From: Oscillospiraceae bacterium
Lineage (GTDB): Bacteria > Bacillota > Clostridia > Oscillospirales > Oscillospiraceae
Length of the DNA stretch: 7,119 nucleotides
Assembly: GCA_031282225.1 (NCBI GenBank)
Contig: JAITEC010000091.1
Span: 1-7,119, forward strand
Direction: 5' to 3'
The translations under genes and the position numbers were made by a program. Positions 1-5,659 of the stretch are shown here, one piece after another; position 1 is the stretch's first letter; every line of letters begins with the position of its first letter. Below the pieces are notes generated by a model that was not told the DNA's origin, made no database searches, and saw nothing but the letters and a program-made list of their open reading frames with translations.

Positions 1-969
1 AACGGCGAGCAGGCGTCGCTCCACACCGGCTATCTCTACGAGATGAAGTCCATAGAGGAAGTGCGCGACGCCGTGTATAAGATGGGCTCGCACATTATGA
101 AGCTGTTTTTGTCCATCAACAACTACGCGGACTACATCGGCCGGTACACGACCACGCAGGCGCCGCTGTCGATATCAATGGAAGGCTGTATGGAAAAGGG
201 CGTGGACGCGGCGCACGGCGGCTGCAAATACAACTCATGGGGCGGCACGGCCACGGGGCTCGCCACGCTCGCCGACTCGCTCGCCACGATAAAATACATT
301 GTGTTTGACAAGAAGATAGTCTCAGGCAGGGAACTGCTCGACGCCGTCCTGGCGAACTGGGAGGGACACGAGCCGCTGCGCCAGCGCATACTCAACGAGG
401 TTCCGCACTACGGAAACGCCGACCCGTACGCCGACGACGAGCTGAGATGGTGCGCCGATATGTATTATGAGATTTGCCAGCAGTGCTATAACACGCGCGG
501 CGGCAAGTACAAGTCCGGGCTGTACGGCGCGTCCGACCACGTCAAGCAGGGGCACAACACATGGGCCACGCCCGACGGCCGCCGCGCCGACGAGCCCATA
601 GCCGACGCCATGAGTCCCTCGCAGAGCCGCGACACGAACGGCCCGACGGCCGTCTTCGCGTCGTCGTGCTGCTTCGACCACCACCACTATCTGGGCGGCA
701 TAGCGCTGAACCTGCGCATGCACCCGACCGTCCTGAGCCGCGACGACGGCATAGGCAAGCTGCGCGACATGACAAAGGCGTACTTCGACAACGGCGGCAT
801 GGAGGTGCAGTACAACGTGGTGGACACCGAGACGCTTCGCCGCGCGCAAGTGGAGCCCACGCAGTACCGCGACCTCGTCGTGCGCATCGCGGGATACTCC
901 GCGTATTTCGTGGAACTCGGGCACGATCTGCAAAACGACATAATCGCCCGAAACGAGAACAGGATATAG
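1..969 (+). CDS. Pyruvate formate-lyase-like glycyl radical enzyme, C-terminal part (5' truncated by window edge)
   Basis: The reading frame is open from base 1 and ends at TAG (967-969), leaving 322 codons with no start in view. The glycyl radical loop RIAGYSAYF is clear: the radical-bearing Gly is visible codon 298, 25 residues from the C-terminus, the usual place in this family. Upstream, GCMEKGVDAAHGGCKYN matches the conserved segment that follows the active-site region of pyruvate formate-lyase/diol-dehydratase-like enzymes. The catalytic thiyl Cys normally lies over 300 residues before the Gly, so it should be just outside the window. Known members are cytoplasmic, oxygen-sensitive and need a radical-SAM activase to form the glycyl radical. 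The GYSAYFVEL loop differs from the RVSGYAVNF type of classical PflB, so I call family, not substrate. An odd SSCCFDHHHYLGG stretch (Cys223, Cys224, His227-229) lies in the C-terminal domain. It is probably co-transcribed with the next two genes. Confidence 0.93.
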   Translation, partial: NGEQASLHTGYLYEMKSIEEVRDAVYKMGSHIMKLFLSINNYADYIGRYTTTQAPLSISMEGCMEKGVDAAHGGCKYNSWGGTATGLATLADSLATIKYIVFDKKIVSGRELLDAVLANWEGHEPLRQRILNEVPHYGNADPYADDELRWCADMYYEICQQCYNTRGGKYKSGLYGASDHVKQGHNTWATPDGRRADEPIADAMSPSQSRDTNGPTAVFASSCCFDHHHYLGGIALNLRMHPTVLSRDDGIGKLRDMTKAYFDNGGMEVQYNVVDTETLRRAQVEPTQYRDLVVRIAGYSAYFVELGHDLQNDIIARNENRI

Positions 970-985
970 CGCTGTCATAATAATA

Positions 986-1618
986 ATGGGAAACGAGGAG
1001 CTGCCACGCGAAAAACTCAACAACAGGGGCGCCGGAGCACTTTCTGATATAGAACTGCTCCAAGCTGTGATAGGCAGCGGAGGCAAAAATAACGATTTCA
1101 AGCAAATCGCCAAAAATCTCAACGCGACGATACAGAAAATCGGCGCGGAGAAATTGACTATCGACGATGTCAAGGCGATAAAGGGCATCGGCGACGCCAA
1201 AGCCACCGTCGTCTTCGCAGCGTTGGAGTTTTGGCGCAGGAAATTCACAAAACCCACCCGCCCCCTAATCGATACGGCAGAAAAAGCTGCGGAACAGTTT
1301 GGCTTCATCACGCACAAGAGGCAGGAATACCTCGCGATGCTCACGCTCGACGGGGCGAGGCGCCTTATAGCCGTCCGCGTTATCACGGTAGGCACGCTCA
1401 CGGCTTCGCTTGTGCACCCTCGCGAGGTATTTGCCCCGGCAATTGAGGACAGGGCGGCGTCTATTATCATAGCGCACAATCACCCGAGCGGTTCTCTCCA
1501 TATAAGCGGCAGTGACCGGGAGACGACCGCGCGGATACGAGAGGCGGGAGAACTGCTCGGGATACGGCTCGACGACCACCTTATTGTCACTGTTGACGGT
1601 TTTGCGAGCGCGATGTGA
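986..1618 (+). CDS. radC: RadC family protein (UPF0758), helix-hairpin-helix plus JAB/MPN domain
   Basis: A 210-residue protein. The N-terminus (LPREKLNNRGAGALSDIELL) is the usual RadC opening, slightly shorter than the common ERPREK form. A helix-hairpin-helix-like AIKGIGDAKA follows near residue 70. The C-terminal JAB/MPN domain carries the full zinc metalloprotease-like signature: Glu147, then His164-x-His166-Pro-Ser-Gly and Asp177, with the family spacing of 13 residues from His164 to Asp177. RadC was named for DNA repair, but that role was later questioned and its biochemical activity is unsettled. ATG 986 is the only ATG, GTG or TTG after the in-frame stop at 941-943, so the start is forced, yet no good Shine-Dalgarno precedes it (the leader reads cataataata). 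It sits 16 nt after the glycyl radical enzyme and 22 nt before the EFR1 gene, suggesting one transcript. Confidence 0.95.
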   Translation: MGNEELPREKLNNRGAGALSDIELLQAVIGSGGKNNDFKQIAKNLNATIQKIGAEKLTIDDVKAIKGIGDAKATVVFAALEFWRRKFTKPTRPLIDTAEKAAEQFGFITHKRQEYLAMLTLDGARRLIAVRVITVGTLTASLVHPREVFAPAIEDRAASIIIAHNHPSGSLHISGSDRETTARIREAGELLGIRLDDHLIVTVDGFASAM

Positions 1619-1623
1619 TATTC

Positions 1624-1632
1624 GGGGAGGGG
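1624..1632 (+). promoter_or_regulatory. Ribosome binding site of the EFR1 gene
   Basis: The run ggggagggg lies about 8-10 nt before ATG 1641. It decides this start over an in-frame upstream extension that would overlap the 3' end of radC and add about 43 residues unrelated to the flavodoxin fold. Confidence 0.8.
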
Positions 1633-1640
1633 TTCATAAA

Positions 1641-2396
1641 ATGATTTTCTACTTCACCGCGACAGGAAATTCAAAATACGCCGCCGAAAAGCTGGCGGAG
1701 GCGACAGGCGACCGCACTGTGGATATAGGCGCGGCGTGGAAGAGCGGCGCATTCGTGCATGACATGACCGGCGACGAACGCCTGGGGTTTGTAGTGCCGG
1801 TCTTTGCCGGCACGCTTCCCGGGATAGTCGGCCTGTTTCTTGAAAAGCTGGAACTTAAAGGGTACGCGCGGCAGTACACATACGGCGTATTTACATGCGG
1901 CGCGAGCAGCGAATTTGAGTCCGCCGCCTTGGGCGCGGCGCTGGCCGCGAAGTCGATAGGGTACAATGGCTCGTATGACCTCGTCATGCCGGATAATTTT
2001 ATAGTGTGGTCCGACATCCCCCCAAAGGCCCGGCTCAACGCCATCCTCGCGGGCGCCGACCGGGCGCTTGAGCGCATCATAACGTCGGTGAAAGCGAAAG
2101 CGGACGGGAAGATAGACTCCTCCGCGCCCCGTATGCCGTTCTTCCCGAATCAGGATGTCAGCACGTCCGGCGGCACGAGCAAATTGTATGCCGACGGCAA
2201 GTGTACGGCCTGCGGACTGTGCCGCGCCATATGCCCAATGGGCACCATAAAGCCGGGCGCGGACGGCAAGCCCGTTTGGGAGGGCTCTTGCACAATGTGC
2301 CTCGCGTGCCTGCACAGGTGTCCCGCGCGCGCCATAGAGCACGGCGGCGACACGCTGAACAAAACCCGTTACGTCAATCCCAACGTCGCTCTATGA
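1641..2396 (+). CDS. EFR1-type flavodoxin domain / 2[4Fe-4S] ferredoxin fusion protein
   Basis: A 251-residue predicted cytoplasmic electron-transfer protein. It begins MIFYFTATGNSKYAAEKLAE: T6-A-T-G-N-S11 is the phosphate-binding loop of a flavodoxin-like FMN domain. PVFAGTLPGIVGLFLEKLEL (about residues 53-72) and YGVFTCGASSE are typical of the same fold. The C-terminus has two four-cysteine ferredoxin motifs: Cys188-x2-Cys191-x2-Cys194-x3-Cys198-Pro and Cys217-x2-Cys220-x2-Cys223-x3-Cys227-Pro, each able to hold a [4Fe-4S] cluster. This domain order matches proteins annotated as EFR1 family ferrodoxin in anaerobes; the physiological partner is generally unknown. There is no radical-SAM CxxxCxxC motif, so it is not the activase of the upstream enzyme. 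By position it could supply electrons to such an activase, a role flavodoxin plays in E. coli; that is inference. It is the last gene of the left block, and the tRNA promoter begins 3 nt after its stop. Confidence 0.9.
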   Translation: MIFYFTATGNSKYAAEKLAEATGDRTVDIGAAWKSGAFVHDMTGDERLGFVVPVFAGTLPGIVGLFLEKLELKGYARQYTYGVFTCGASSEFESAALGAALAAKSIGYNGSYDLVMPDNFIVWSDIPPKARLNAILAGADRALERIITSVKAKADGKIDSSAPRMPFFPNQDVSTSGGTSKLYADGKCTACGLCRAICPMGTIKPGADGKPVWEGSCTMCLACLHRCPARAIEHGGDTLNKTRYVNPNVAL

Positions 2397-2398
2397 GG

Positions 2399-2428
2399 TT
2401 GACAAAAGGATCCGCGGCGTGGTACAAT
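2399..2428 (+). promoter_or_regulatory. Promoter of the tRNA-Ser gene
   Basis: A perfect -35 TTGACA (2399-2404) and a near-consensus -10 TACAAT (2423-2428) are separated by 18 bp. Transcription would begin near 2435, giving about 30 nt of 5' leader to be trimmed before the tRNA at 2465. The -35 box starts 3 nt after the stop codon of the upstream gene. Confidence 0.85.
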
Positions 2429-2464
2429 CTGCGCATACGGCCTGTGCCATGCCGTGATGGATAC

Positions 2465-2557
2465 GGAGGAGTCGCGTAGTTTGGCCGAGCGCGCGCGATT
2501 GGAAATCGCGTAGGGGTCAAAAGCCCCTCAGGAGTTCAAATCTCCTCTCCTCCGCCA
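2465..2557 (+). tRNA. tRNA-Ser (anticodon GGA), class II with long variable arm, CCA encoded
   Basis: The sequence folds completely. The acceptor GGAGGAG (2465-2471) pairs with CTCCTCC (2547-2553), followed by discriminator G2554 and an encoded CCA (2555-2557). The D stem is GCG (2474-2476) with CGC (2490-2492). The anticodon stem CGCGA (2494-2498)/TCGCG (2506-2510) closes the loop TTGGAAA with anticodon GGA at 2501-2503, reading UCC and UCU serine codons. A long variable arm has the stem AGGGG/CCCCT. The T arm is AGGAG (2530-2534)/CTCCT (2542-2546) with loop TTCAAAT. The long variable arm and discriminator G are the usual serine identity features. Length is 93 nt including CCA. It has its own strong promoter just upstream. 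Confidence 0.98.
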
Positions 2558-2615
2558 AGAAGTGGACAGATACGGAGCTCCGCCCGGGCGCGGTCATTGC
2601 CGGGGAGGTGCCCGT

Positions 2616-2629
2616 ATTTGTGCACAAAT
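2616..2629. promoter_or_regulatory. Perfect 14-bp palindrome upstream of tmk, possible operator
   Basis: ATTTGTGCACAAAT is its own reverse complement with no central gap. It lies 26 nt before the tmk start codon, between the tRNA gene and the tmk ribosome binding site, in a GC-rich stretch where such an AT-flanked palindrome stands out. It could be an operator for a dimeric regulator. I see no clear promoter around it, so a role is inference. Confidence 0.4.
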
Positions 2630-2655
2630 TTGGTTGGGGTGTAGAGGTACGTGTT

Positions 2656-3303
2656 ATGGGCGATATATCGGGCGGCGGCGGACGGGGCGGCCTCATAGCT
2701 TTCGAGGGCATCGACGGCTCGGGCAAAAGTACGCAGGTCAAGCGCCTTGTGGGGCGGTTGCACTCGCTGGGAGTCAGCTGCTATGAGACCCGCGAACCGA
2801 CGGATTCGCCGATAGGCGCCCTGATCCACCAAATGATGACAGGAAGGATCAGCGGCGATGACAGGGTGATAGCAAGCCTTTTTATTGCCGACAGGCTCGA
2901 CCATCTGCTCAATGAGACCGACGGGATCCTGCGCATGGTCGAAAATGGCATATCTGTCGTAACGGATAGATATTACTTTTCTTCATATGCATATAACAGC
3001 ACAAATCTTGATATGGACTGGGTCATTCACGGCAACGCGATAAGCGCCGGTATTTTAAGGCCGTCAGTGACCGTGTTTTTGGATGTGCCTGTTAAAATAG
3101 CCCTCGAGCGAATAAGCCGCGAGCGCTTCCGGGCGGAACTATATGAAACGGAAGAGCGCTTGGGTGCCGTGCGTGCTAAATATTTTGAGGCATTTGAAAA
3201 ACTGGAGGGCATTGAAAATACGGCCGTAATAGACGCCGATGCCGATGTCCGCACCGTTGAGTCAAGGATATGGGAGGCCGTATCGGGGCATTTCGCGCCA
3301 TAG
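2656..3303 (+). CDS. tmk: Thymidylate kinase (dTMP kinase)
   Basis: The enzyme phosphorylates dTMP to dTDP with ATP, an essential cytoplasmic step of dTTP synthesis. From ATG 2656 it is 215 residues, the normal size. The P-loop is EGIDGSGKST (residues 17-26). Then come the nucleotide-binding TREPTDSPIGALI, the conserved LFIADRLDHL, and the DRY motif (Asp104-Arg105-Tyr106, in VVTDRYYFSSYAYNS). VFLDVPVKIALERISRER leads into the LID region and the ELYETEERLGAVRAKY helix common in this family. The start is chosen because gagg (2644-2647) lies 8 nt upstream and the P-loop distance is right; an in-frame GTG at 2608 would add 16 unconserved residues and has its purine run directly against the start codon. 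The middle of the gene (about 2941-3000) is notably AT-richer than its surroundings. It follows the tRNA by 98 nt and may be read from the tRNA promoter, as no other clear promoter is visible. Confidence 0.96.
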   Translation: MGDISGGGGRGGLIAFEGIDGSGKSTQVKRLVGRLHSLGVSCYETREPTDSPIGALIHQMMTGRISGDDRVIASLFIADRLDHLLNETDGILRMVENGISVVTDRYYFSSYAYNSTNLDMDWVIHGNAISAGILRPSVTVFLDVPVKIALERISRERFRAELYETEERLGAVRAKYFEAFEKLEGIENTAVIDADADVRTVESRIWEAVSGHFAP

Positions 3304-3362
3304 GGAGGCGCTTGGAATTAAGCAGCCGAGGGCATTGGGGGATATGAGGGTGCGTCTGGGAC

Positions 3363-4358
3363 ATGTCGATTGACGGCAAATACTTAGCGGGGGCAATAGC
3401 GAAACTTGGCGCGATGAGGGACAGGGCGGCGCACGAATACGCAGGCAAATTGGAGAGGGCTTTCGCAAAGAGCGGGCGCCTGCGCGAACTTGACGCGCAA
3501 ATCCGCGCCGCCTCGGCGGGCGCCATTGAGGCGGCGCTGCGCTCCGGGGGCGGGGCATATGAGGCCGTGGTTGAGTTAGGCGCGCGCAACCTTGAGCTCC
3601 AGCGCGAGCTTGGCGACGAGCTCCGACGCCACGGGTTCCCGCGCGACTATCTTGACGAGCGCCCCATGTGCGCAAAGTGCGGCGACAGGGGATATATCGG
3701 AGCGGAGATGTGCTCGTGTTTGACAGCGCTCTATATGGAGCAGCAGCGCGCGTCGTTGTCGAGCCTGCTGCGACTGGACGATGAGTCTTTCGAGACATTT
3801 GACCTCGGCTGGTACGACGATAAGCCCGACTCGCATACCGGCGTGTCGCCGCGAAGGAGCATGGAGATGATCTATGAGATATGCGTGAATTACGCGCGGA
3901 AATTCGGTGCGCGCTCAATGAACCTGTTCTTCACGGGCGCGCCAGGGCTGGGGAAGACATTCCTGTCGGCTTGTATTGCGCGAGTAGTCTCCGAGAGCGG
4001 CTACAGCGTCGTCTATGACACGGCGAACGAGATTTTCGCGCGATTCGAGGACCGGAAGTTCAATAAATCCGGCTGGCAGGACGGATCCATAGCAGAGATA
4101 GGCAGATATAACGGATGCGACTTGCTCATCATGGATGACCTCGGCGCGGAGATGACGACATCGTTTACGGTCAGCGCGCTCCACGAACTAATAAACACGC
4201 GCCTCGCGGGCAACAAAAAAACCGTGATAAACTCAAATCTGTCGCTTGACGAGGTGAGAGAGAGATATTCATCGGCAATAGCCTCGCGGTTGGAGGGCGA
4301 ATACCAGGCGCTCCGCTTCTACGGGGACGATATACGGATTAAAAAGAAAATGGTATAG
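3363..4358 (+). CDS. DnaC/DnaI-like AAA+ helicase loader ATPase
   Basis: A 331-residue protein of the DnaC/IstB-like AAA+ group, which load the replicative helicase onto DNA. The N-terminal ~100 residues are helical and charged, with likely coiled-coil character. A zinc-binding-like cluster Cys103-x2-Cys106-x10-Cys117-x-Cys119 follows, as in many clostridial DnaC-like proteins. The ATPase core has Walker A GAPGLGKT (192-199), Walker B LLIMDDLGAE (Asp258, Asp259), a sensor-1-like VINSNLS, and an ASRLEGEY segment at the expected arginine-finger site. No transposase or integrase gene lies beside it, so the chromosomal loader role is preferred over an IS21-type IstB helper. ATG 3363 is the only start after the in-frame TGA at 3345-3347; gaggg (3346-3350) sits a rather long 12 nt upstream. 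It begins 59 nt after tmk on the same strand and is probably co-transcribed. Confidence 0.9.
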   Translation: MSIDGKYLAGAIAKLGAMRDRAAHEYAGKLERAFAKSGRLRELDAQIRAASAGAIEAALRSGGGAYEAVVELGARNLELQRELGDELRRHGFPRDYLDERPMCAKCGDRGYIGAEMCSCLTALYMEQQRASLSSLLRLDDESFETFDLGWYDDKPDSHTGVSPRRSMEMIYEICVNYARKFGARSMNLFFTGAPGLGKTFLSACIARVVSESGYSVVYDTANEIFARFEDRKFNKSGWQDGSIAEIGRYNGCDLLIMDDLGAEMTTSFTVSALHELINTRLAGNKKTVINSNLSLDEVRERYSSAIASRLEGEYQALRFYGDDIRIKKKMV

Positions 4359-4393
4359 GGCGCGCTGTGCCGCCTGAACAATCGGAGCGCGCC
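4359..4393. terminator. GC-rich inverted repeat between convergent genes, possible bidirectional terminator
   Basis: GGCGCGCT (4359-4366) pairs perfectly with AGCGCGCC (4386-4393) around a 19-nt loop that itself contains CCG/CGG. It starts directly after the stop of the helicase-loader gene and ends 4 nt before the stop of rarA. On the minus strand a T-rich tract (ttttcttttt) follows about 8 nt downstream, within the end of the opposing gene. On the plus strand there is no T tract, so intrinsic termination is weakly supported there. Confidence 0.45.
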
Positions 4394-4397
4394 ACCG

Positions 4398-5657
4398 TTA
4401 GCGTATGCGCTCCCAGTATGCCCTCGCCGACTGTTCCGCCTTGTTGTCGCCGTACTCGTAGTAAACTGTGCCGATGAGTTCGTCGGGCAGGTACTGCTGC
4501 GGGGCATAGTGGTTTGGGAAGTCGTGCGGGTATATGTATCCTTGGGCGCGCTCAAAGCCGGCGCCGTCGGCGTGCACGTTTTGCAGCTGGCGCGGGATAT
4601 CCCCCGTTTTCCCCGCGCGGATATCCGAGAGCGCCGCGTCTATGGCGAGGTAAGCGCTGTTCGATTTAGGCGCCGTGGCCAGCAAAACGGCGGCGTCGGC
4701 CAGCGGTATGCGCGCCTCGGGAAGACCCAGCTGCACGGCGCTGTCTACACACGCCTTGACGATGGCGAGCGCCTGCGGGTACGCCAGCCCGATGTCCTCT
4801 GCGGCTATTACAAGGAGGCGCCTGCACGGCGACAGGATATCGCCGGCCTCCAGAAGGCGCGCGAGATAGTGGAGCGCGGCGTCCGGGTCGGAGCCGCGGA
4901 TGGATTTCTGCAGCGCCGACACAATGTCGTAGTGGCTCTCGCCGTCCCGGTCGTAGCGCATGGCGCTGCGCTGCGATACGACGCGTGCGTCATCGAGCGT
5001 TATGGCAGCGCGGCCGCCGCTTTTATCCGACGCGGAATATAAGAGCTCGACTGCGCATATCGCCTTTCGGACATCGCCCCCGCACGACGAGGCGATATGG
5101 CGCCGCGCCGGCTCATCCATGATTACGGTAACGCCGTCGCGCGCCTCCAAGTACGCAGCCGCCCTCTCTATGGCGGCCTCTACCTCCTCAGGCGGCACGG
5201 GTTTGAACTCAAAGACCGTGCAGCGGCTCAAAATCGCGTTATAGATATAAAAATACGGATTTTCCGTAGTTGACGCGATAAGGGTGATCTTGCCGTTCTC
5301 AATGAACTCGAGAAGCGACTGCTGCTGCTTTTTGTTGAAGTACTGTATCTCGTCGAGGTATAGCAGCACGCCGTCCGGCGCCAGCATGGTGCCTATGTCC
5401 GCGAACACGTTTTTTATGTCGGAAATGCTTGCCGTCGTTGCGTTGAGCTTGTGGAGCGCCCTGCCTGACTCGCGCGCTATGATGCCCGCCAGCGTAGTCT
5501 TGCCGGTTCCCGAAGGCCCGTAGAACACCATGTTCGGCACGTCTCCCCCTGCGACGATCCGCCGCAGCAGGCCGTTTGAACCCAATATATGCCCTTGACC
5601 CACGATGTCGCCAAGCGCAAGCGGCCTGAGCTCATCGGCAAGCGGCCGTTTATACAT
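4398..5657 (-). CDS. rarA: Replication-associated recombination protein A (RarA/MgsA AAA+ ATPase)
   Basis: A 419-residue AAA+ ATPase of the RarA/MgsA/WRNIP1 family, which acts at stalled replication forks and is related to clamp-loader subunits. The N-terminus PLADELRPLALGDIVGQGHIL is typical. Walker A is GPSGTGKTT (47-55), Walker B LLYLDEIQYF (Asp102, Glu103), sensor 1 is in IASTTENPYF (129-133), and the arginine finger is in LSRC (Arg145). The C-terminal family signatures are also present: LVIAAEDIGLAYPQA, the NSAYLAIDAAL region, and YIYPHDFPNHYAPQQYLP. Length and all motifs are complete. Residues EIQYFNKKQQQ replace the EIHRFNKxQQ common in proteobacteria. The ATG at 5655-5657 lies 2 nt after the glyA stop, with no strong Shine-Dalgarno, which suggests translational coupling to glyA and transcription from the glyA promoter. 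Confidence 0.96.
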   Translation of the reverse strand: MYKRPLADELRPLALGDIVGQGHILGSNGLLRRIVAGGDVPNMVFYGPSGTGKTTLAGIIARESGRALHKLNATTASISDIKNVFADIGTMLAPDGVLLYLDEIQYFNKKQQQSLLEFIENGKITLIASTTENPYFYIYNAILSRCTVFEFKPVPPEEVEAAIERAAAYLEARDGVTVIMDEPARRHIASSCGGDVRKAICAVELLYSASDKSGGRAAITLDDARVVSQRSAMRYDRDGESHYDIVSALQKSIRGSDPDAALHYLARLLEAGDILSPCRRLLVIAAEDIGLAYPQALAIVKACVDSAVQLGLPEARIPLADAAVLLATAPKSNSAYLAIDAALSDIRAGKTGDIPRQLQNVHADGAGFERAQGYIYPHDFPNHYAPQQYLPDELIGTVYYEYGDNKAEQSARAYWERIR

Positions 5658-5659
5658 GG

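Noticed and set aside
322..1479. 385-codon open frame on the minus strand opposite the glycyl radical enzyme and radC
   Set aside because: It runs antisense across two proteins with clear family motifs, has low-complexity Arg/Val/Ala-rich composition, and shows no recognisable domain; long antisense frames are common in GC-rich genes.
1512..1640. Longer N-terminus for the EFR1 protein
   Set aside because: It would overlap the radC 3' end and add residues unrelated to the flavodoxin fold, while ATG 1641 has a strong ribosome binding site and begins exactly at the first strand of the fold.
1641..2396. Radical-SAM activase of the glycyl radical enzyme
   Set aside because: The cysteines form CxxCxxCxxxCP ferredoxin motifs and there is no CxxxCxxC radical-SAM motif.
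2616..2629. Rex or CRP/FNR operator
   Set aside because: The TTGTG and CACAA halves resemble Rex half-sites, but there is no spacer between them; CRP/FNR half-sites and spacing also do not match.
2608..2655. GTG 2608 as the start of tmk
   Set aside because: The purine run abuts the GTG, leaving no spacing, and the added residues are not conserved; ATG 2656 has a properly spaced gagg and gives normal length.
3345..3347. Recoded TGA joining the 11-codon frame to the helicase loader
   Set aside because: TGA ends radC and the EFR1 gene here in the normal way, and no selenocysteine-insertion-like structure is evident; the leader shows no conserved N-terminal character.
3363..4358. IS21-type IstB transposition helper
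   Set aside because: No IstA-like integrase frame, terminal inverted repeats or target duplication are visible, and the N-terminal cysteine cluster fits the chromosomal helicase-loader type.
4509..5042. 177-codon open frame on the plus strand opposite rarA
   Set aside because: It is antisense to conserved rarA sequence and shows no motif or clear ribosome binding site.
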